Virus record (IMG/VR): IMGVR_UViG_3300031521_000018
Location: 61,374-125,373 of that record
Length of the DNA stretch: 64,000 bases
Source of the DNA: a virus
Reading direction: 5' to 3' (one strand)
Under the pieces are notes generated by a model. It was not told the origin of the DNA and did not search any database. It was given only the letters and a program-made list of their open reading frames with translations. Both the position numbers and the translations under genes were made by a program. Positions 60,108 through 64,000 of the stretch are shown here, piece by piece. Positions within the stretch are counted from its first letter, which is position 1. Each line of letters starts with the position of its first letter.

Positions 60108-62849
60108 TTAATAGTCTATTTTATATTTATGAACAGTTATATAATTTGAGAAAAGTTCTGTCTTGTTATCACCTTTATTATTATACAATGTAACCTGTAA
60201 GGAATATTTTCCCGATTTGAAAAATGTATAACAGAAAAATAAATAATTATCAAGCTCAACAATAACTGTTCCATTTTCATCTAGTAATTTCCAATTTGCA
60301 TTTGATTTACCAACAAATTGTGACCTCTTCAAGTTGAAAAATATGGTATCCGAAACGTGAATGGCTACATTATCAGTGAATATTTTAGTCATTCCCTTAG
60401 CAAATGGTAACAAATCTTTATCAGGGTTGAAATTTTGACCATATGTTTGGAATGTCTGAGAGATTATATCATTGAATTGTATGTTATCAAAGAACATAAA
60501 CTTATGATTTGCATAAGCCATGAAATCATCATCAACAAATTTTATCTTTCTAAAATCCTTTAATGTTTTAGGTGCATAAGTATCAAAAAGTGCTATGTAT
60601 TCAGGTGTTTGATTTATAATTTCACTTGTATTAACAAAGGCGGTCAATGAGATGGATTTTGGTGAAACATTAATTATTGAATGTTTGGTTAATACAGCCA
60701 TTTCATTATTAAACTTATACAGTTTCATTTGTATGTTAAAAAGTCCACTATTTGGTAAAGTAAGTGTAGTTTCTAGTAAATCATCAAGTTTACCAATCTT
60801 GGAATCAACTAATAAACCTGTTTTAACAGAAACGGCTGACCATTCTATTTGATAATACTTGAATTTATCTACATTATTGAAAAATATTGAATATGTGGCG
60901 TTTTCTGTTTTTAATTGCTCAAATGTAACGTCAACATCCTGAATCTGTACACCAAAGGTTAAATTTTTAACATTTATAACAGCACCTACTTTGCTAATAG
61001 GTGTATCAAATGTAAAACCTGATAAATCGGAAAGTAGAACGTTTATTATGTTATTATCCTCTACCCCATTTATTGAAAAGCGAATATTATCCTGTGAGAT
61101 GGATTCAGAAATTAAGTTCCAATCATCATACCAAAAATTTATGTCATATTTGTTAAAGTAAGTTATCTCACCAATAATGTCTATAATAGATGAAATACCA
61201 CCGATTTCACGGTCTTTAATCCAATTCTTAAGACCAAACAATTTTATTATAATTTCCTCGTTTGAAAACATGAAACTATCCACTGTTTCGGGCAAACCAT
61301 CTTGTGTATATTCACCATTAGTATGATTTATTGGATAGTACAACCCGAAAAATGAGGTCTTTTTAAGTTGGCTATTATAACGTATAGTTTCGTCAAGTCT
61401 TCCCTGTTCATATAGTTTAATATCTTCTGCTATATATTTTCCCGTCTTTATATCAACCCAATATTCCTTAAGTGTTAAATCGGGGTAATCAAATAGGTTA
61501 AGTATGTTTATAAGACCTTTATAAGCTGAAAAGTAAGGCTTGATATTGTGCATTTCAAGAATAAATTCCTTTTTCTTTTCATTAAGTAATATATGATTAG
61601 TAAGTTCCTCTTTGATGTCACTGTTACGGAATATATATTCCTCATTTGCTGTGATATATTCCCCGAAATCAGCAAGCTTTGCCGTTAACCTTTCATCCTC
61701 ACCAACTACCTCTATATATACTGAGATTTCAGCTATTATCCTCCCAATTAAAGCACTATAGACAAGCAATTTGTCTATAACTGTTTTTTCTGTAGATGAT
61801 TTAACGGCAAAATCTACTCTAAATGGCTTACGTATGTTTCCGCTACCTTCAACTGTTGTAATAATATAAACATTGTTTTCATCCCCATTATAAGCTGTTA
61901 CAGCACCATTAGTACCTATAAAGTCTGAGCCAATTTGCGTACCATCACTATAATGTTCAACAGCCAAATTTTCTTGCAACCAGACTTGATTTCCATGCTT
62001 TACACAATGATATACATCACCATCAATAATTACACTTTCTACAAATACACCATCCTCTTTAATCAATCTACAAGACATACCATCATGTTTACCTGTTGGC
62101 GTACTAAATGAAAAGGAATTACCATTACTAATTACAGCTCCATATGCACCCATATCAGTAAATGATAAGCCACACACTCTACCCATTGCATTTGATGCTG
62201 TCTGTGAACCCGAAACCACCTGAACACCTGATGGATAGAGATTCATCCCTGATGAATTATTCAGGGATGAATTATAACCTGCAGAACCAACATACGTACT
62301 AGGTAATATGTTCCAACCCTCTTTAGATGCTAAAGCTTTTGCCACTTTATTATTACTAAAACTTGTTGTAATACTACCATCATAATTATATCCATTTTCT
62401 GCTAGGAATGTTACCAAAGTTTCCCAATCTGATCTTGATGGAACACGCCATCCTGTAGGTGCAAGCTTTCTAGTGTTTGTTATAGCATACCAATTGTACA
62501 ACCTACCATTTGTTATTTTTTTAATAGATTGTGGTGGTAGAATTTCCACATTAAAAACTTTCTTATCTATAAATTCTACCTTGGGGAATTCATCATGTGG
62601 GTTTCCAACTGTAAAAATTTGATAATCCATGGAATTCATCAAACTAACGGTTAAATCACCGAATGATTTAGGCTGTATAAATTCACCACCTGTTTCCTCA
62701 AGTATGAATAAGGTTTCATTCTCAATCAAATCGGTTGAAACCTCAGGTAGATACATTATACCTTGTAATATATCATATTCCTTATTATAGGAAAGTTCTA
62801 ATTTATTACCATTTTTATTAAATATCGATAAAGCATTTAAATCACCCAT
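60108..62849 (-). CDS. Tail/baseplate or fibre protein with Fibrobacter-type paralogous domain
   Basis: 913 residues from the ATG at 62849 behind a TAAATAATAAAAATTTGAAA leader (an upstream TTG is less likely). Residues about 140-275 contain NGRLYNWYAITNTRKLAPTGWRVPSRSDWETL, the C-terminal half of the Fib_succ_major domain, ending CRLIKE. The domain's usual N-terminal half (IDGDVYHCVKHGNQVWLQENLAVEHYSDGTQI) follows it, so the order is permuted. Later parts are beta-rich, possibly Ig-like. Probably a host-binding virion protein. Confidence 0.65.
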   Translation of the reverse strand: MGDLNALSIFNKNGNKLELSYNKEYDILQGIMYLPEVSTDLIENETLFILEETGGEFIQPKSFGDLTVSLMNSMDYQIFTVGNPHDEFPKVEFIDKKVFNVEILPPQSIKKITNGRLYNWYAITNTRKLAPTGWRVPSRSDWETLVTFLAENGYNYDGSITTSFSNNKVAKALASKEGWNILPSTYVGSAGYNSSLNNSSGMNLYPSGVQVVSGSQTASNAMGRVCGLSFTDMGAYGAVISNGNSFSFSTPTGKHDGMSCRLIKEDGVFVESVIIDGDVYHCVKHGNQVWLQENLAVEHYSDGTQIGSDFIGTNGAVTAYNGDENNVYIITTVEGSGNIRKPFRVDFAVKSSTEKTVIDKLLVYSALIGRIIAEISVYIEVVGEDERLTAKLADFGEYITANEEYIFRNSDIKEELTNHILLNEKKKEFILEMHNIKPYFSAYKGLINILNLFDYPDLTLKEYWVDIKTGKYIAEDIKLYEQGRLDETIRYNSQLKKTSFFGLYYPINHTNGEYTQDGLPETVDSFMFSNEEIIIKLFGLKNWIKDREIGGISSIIDIIGEITYFNKYDINFWYDDWNLISESISQDNIRFSINGVEDNNIINVLLSDLSGFTFDTPISKVGAVINVKNLTFGVQIQDVDVTFEQLKTENATYSIFFNNVDKFKYYQIEWSAVSVKTGLLVDSKIGKLDDLLETTLTLPNSGLFNIQMKLYKFNNEMAVLTKHSIINVSPKSISLTAFVNTSEIINQTPEYIALFDTYAPKTLKDFRKIKFVDDDFMAYANHKFMFFDNIQFNDIISQTFQTYGQNFNPDKDLLPFAKGMTKIFTDNVAIHVSDTIFFNLKRSQFVGKSNANWKLLDENGTVIVELDNYLFFCYTFFKSGKYSLQVTLYNNKGDNKTELFSNYITVHKYKIDY

Positions 62850-62856
62850 TTTCAAA

Positions 62857-62869
62857 TTTTTATTATTTA
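62857..62869 (-). promoter_or_regulatory. Candidate late promoter motif, minus strand
   Basis: TAAATAATAAAAA on the minus strand, 7 nt before the tail gene ATG and after a terminator, the same arrangement as on the plus strand. Confidence 0.45.
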
Positions 62870-62881
62870 CAAAATACAAAA

Positions 62882-62915
62882 AAACCTGACAATTGTAAAT
62901 AAAACTATCAGGCTT
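62882..62915 (-). terminator. Hairpin terminator, minus strand
   Basis: Read on the minus strand, AAGCCTGA pairs with TCAGGTTT (one G-U) and is followed by TTTTTT. It ends the thyX and kinase-like unit. Confidence 0.75.
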
Positions 62916-62952
62916 TGTTTAAAATCTGTGTTGTTTAAAATTATTTATACTT

Positions 62953-63306
62953 TCATGGATAATCCAAACACACAACTCTACCTTTGTATATTCCAAAATT
63001 TGTCGATTTTAAATCAAAGTCCTGTACATTTTTAAAATATTCAACTTCATTATCAGTCAATTCTCTACCAAGAGGTTTGCAATATTTTTGAACCTGAATT
63101 AGTCCAAAAATTGAGCAAAATAATGATGGTGCAACTTTATTATACAGTCTACCATTATCATAATTCTTGAACACTTTACAAAAATTTCTTTCAGACCAAT
63201 TGGCATGGCAGCCATTTAGAAAATTTAGATGGCTATATGTGAAATTGGGGAATTTGATAACAAATTCCCCAATTTTTAATACTAATCTAGTAGCACCCCT
63301 TTCCAT
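62953..63306 (-). CDS. Miniature protein-kinase-fold protein
   Basis: 117 residues. GATRLVLKIGEFVIKFPN (lysine strand), NWSERNFCKVF (Glu helix), FGLIQVQKYCKPL (hinge) and DLKSTNFGIYKGRVVCLDYP (D-x-K-x-x-N then a DFG-like LDY) follow the kinase/aminoglycoside-phosphotransferase order, in a much smaller chain than the usual 250. The catalytic HRD strand is compressed. Small kinase-like phage proteins of this kind exist without known substrates. Confidence 0.5.
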   Translation of the reverse strand: MERGATRLVLKIGEFVIKFPNFTYSHLNFLNGCHANWSERNFCKVFKNYDNGRLYNKVAPSLFCSIFGLIQVQKYCKPLGRELTDNEVEYFKNVQDFDLKSTNFGIYKGRVVCLDYP

Positions 63307-63317
63307 TTATTACTTAT

Positions 63318-64000
63318 TTAATCTAATGTTATATTATTAAAGCTATTTGTGTAACATTGGAATCTACCAAGCAAAGGTATAGCAAGTTCTCTAGCCTGTG
63401 GATGGGCTGCGGGTGCACATCTTAATTTAAAGAAGTGCCTCCAATCTGTCATGAAACCTGTCATAATAAGTTCAGTTTTCAGAGAGTTTGGAAGTACGGC
63501 ACGTGCCTGTTGTGGTTTCCATCCTGCAGCAATCTGAAAATTATATCCGTGTTCGGAATTTGACATATCATAAACGAAACTACAAAGTCCTCTTTTTTCT
63601 AAAGGCATGGATTCATCATGACCAAGTTCATAAACATCTTTATTGTTTATATTTGCCATATCGACCAAACCCTGTACAATTTCTTCTTTACCTTGTAACC
63701 AAACAGGATAAATAAAAGTTATACAATTACCAAATTTTTCTTTGATGTAATTACAAAAACGTGTAGACTCCTGAGTAAACGAGAATACCCGATGCCTTAC
63801 AAATTCATGTGAAACACCCCTATCACAAATAAATCTTACTGTATATCTCTTTTCATGAAATTTTGTAGGTTTACTCATGTATTTCTTCATGGTATTAACT
63901 TTATTATTGTCAGTTATTACCCTGTAATTAGTTGTAATATATTTCCAATTTTTCACCTTGGAATATTTGTTAAGGAAGAAAAATAAAATAATAAGTAATG
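63318..64000 (-). CDS. thyX: Flavin-dependent thymidylate synthase ThyX (partial)
   Basis: The ThyX signature RHRxxSxxxxSxR is present as RHRVFSFTQESTR; also VRFICDRGVSHEFVRHR, NFQIAAGWKPQQARAVLP and MTGFMTDWRHFFKLR. It makes dTMP from dUMP using FAD, complementing the dUTPase at 34.6 kb. The first visible start is GTG at 63956, but the frame stays open to the window edge and reads NKYSKVKNWKYITTNYRV, which fits the upstream part of ThyX, so the N-terminus lies beyond the window. Confidence 0.95.
   Translation of the reverse strand, partial: LLIILFFFLNKYSKVKNWKYITTNYRVITDNNKVNTMKKYMSKPTKFHEKRYTVRFICDRGVSHEFVRHRVFSFTQESTRFCNYIKEKFGNCITFIYPVWLQGKEEIVQGLVDMANINNKDVYELGHDESMPLEKRGLCSFVYDMSNSEHGYNFQIAAGWKPQQARAVLPNSLKTELIMTGFMTDWRHFFKLRCAPAAHPQARELAIPLLGRFQCYTNSFNNITLD

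Noticed and set aside
1-64000. Alternative genetic code (TAG or TGA reassigned)
   Set aside because: Long genes are uninterrupted under the standard code, and TAG, TGA and TAA all end genes followed closely by new starts.
1-64000. CRISPR array or insertion sequence
   Set aside because: No evenly spaced direct repeats with unique spacers, and no transposase with terminal inverted repeats was seen.

Overview
The window reads as part of a large, AT-rich, T4-like tailed phage (a myovirus) that infects a Bacteroidota host. Recognisable T4-type genes include fragments or homologues of UvsW, gp13 (neck), gp19 (tube), UvsX, gp41 helicase, gp20 (portal), gp55 (late sigma), a Dda/Pif1 helicase, family-B DNA polymerase, terminase large subunit and gp4 (head completion). 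The host is inferred from a DUF4494-like protein, a Fibrobacter-type major paralogous domain in a tail protein, A-rich gene leaders in place of Shine-Dalgarno sites, and a tmRNA whose tag appears to begin with Gly, as in Bacteroides. TAA, TAG and TGA are all used as stops, so the code is standard.

Layout. 1-20.9 kb holds replication and virion genes: UvsW end, an orphan intein gene, neck, tube, UvsX, gp41, portal, late sigma, helicase, the C-terminal half of DNA polymerase, a terminase N-terminal piece ending in an intein N-fragment, four small genes sharing the N-terminus MKKLK, and a tape-measure-like protein. 20.9-22.4 kb holds a minus-strand Vsr/EDxHD-type homing endonuclease and gp4. 22.4-34.5 kb looks early: small genes behind two near-identical promoter blocks, a sigma-like protein fused to MORN-type repeats, and an RlmN-like radical SAM enzyme. 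34.6-37.7 kb holds dUTPase, a membrane-anchored lysozyme-like protein, two exported proteins, tRNA-CAU and a phage tmRNA. 37.8-46 kb is mixed virion-like and enzymatic (SEC-C protein, InPase-like, DUF5131, 2H phosphoesterase). 46-59.9 kb is a dense run of tiny accessory genes with a DNA methyltransferase, SET-like proteins and a second MKKLKIFE cluster. 60-64 kb is on the minus strand: tail/fibre protein, tiny kinase-like protein and ThyX.

Three threads link the genes. (1) Essential genes are fractured and intein fragments are scattered: terminase ends in a split-intein N-part, polymerase is only a C-terminal half, and one gene is an intein C-part joined directly to a second intein N-part with no extein between. 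(2) At least six otherwise unlike small proteins share MKKLKIFE or a close variant, encoded by different synonymous codons. The I-F-E end resembles the T4 prohead-protease site, so a capsid-targeting propeptide is a reasonable guess. (3) The sequence TAAATAATTAAAA, sometimes with a perfect TATAAATA, sits just upstream of virion genes and often right after terminators. It is a candidate late promoter for the gp55-like sigma, which itself carries a large internal insertion.
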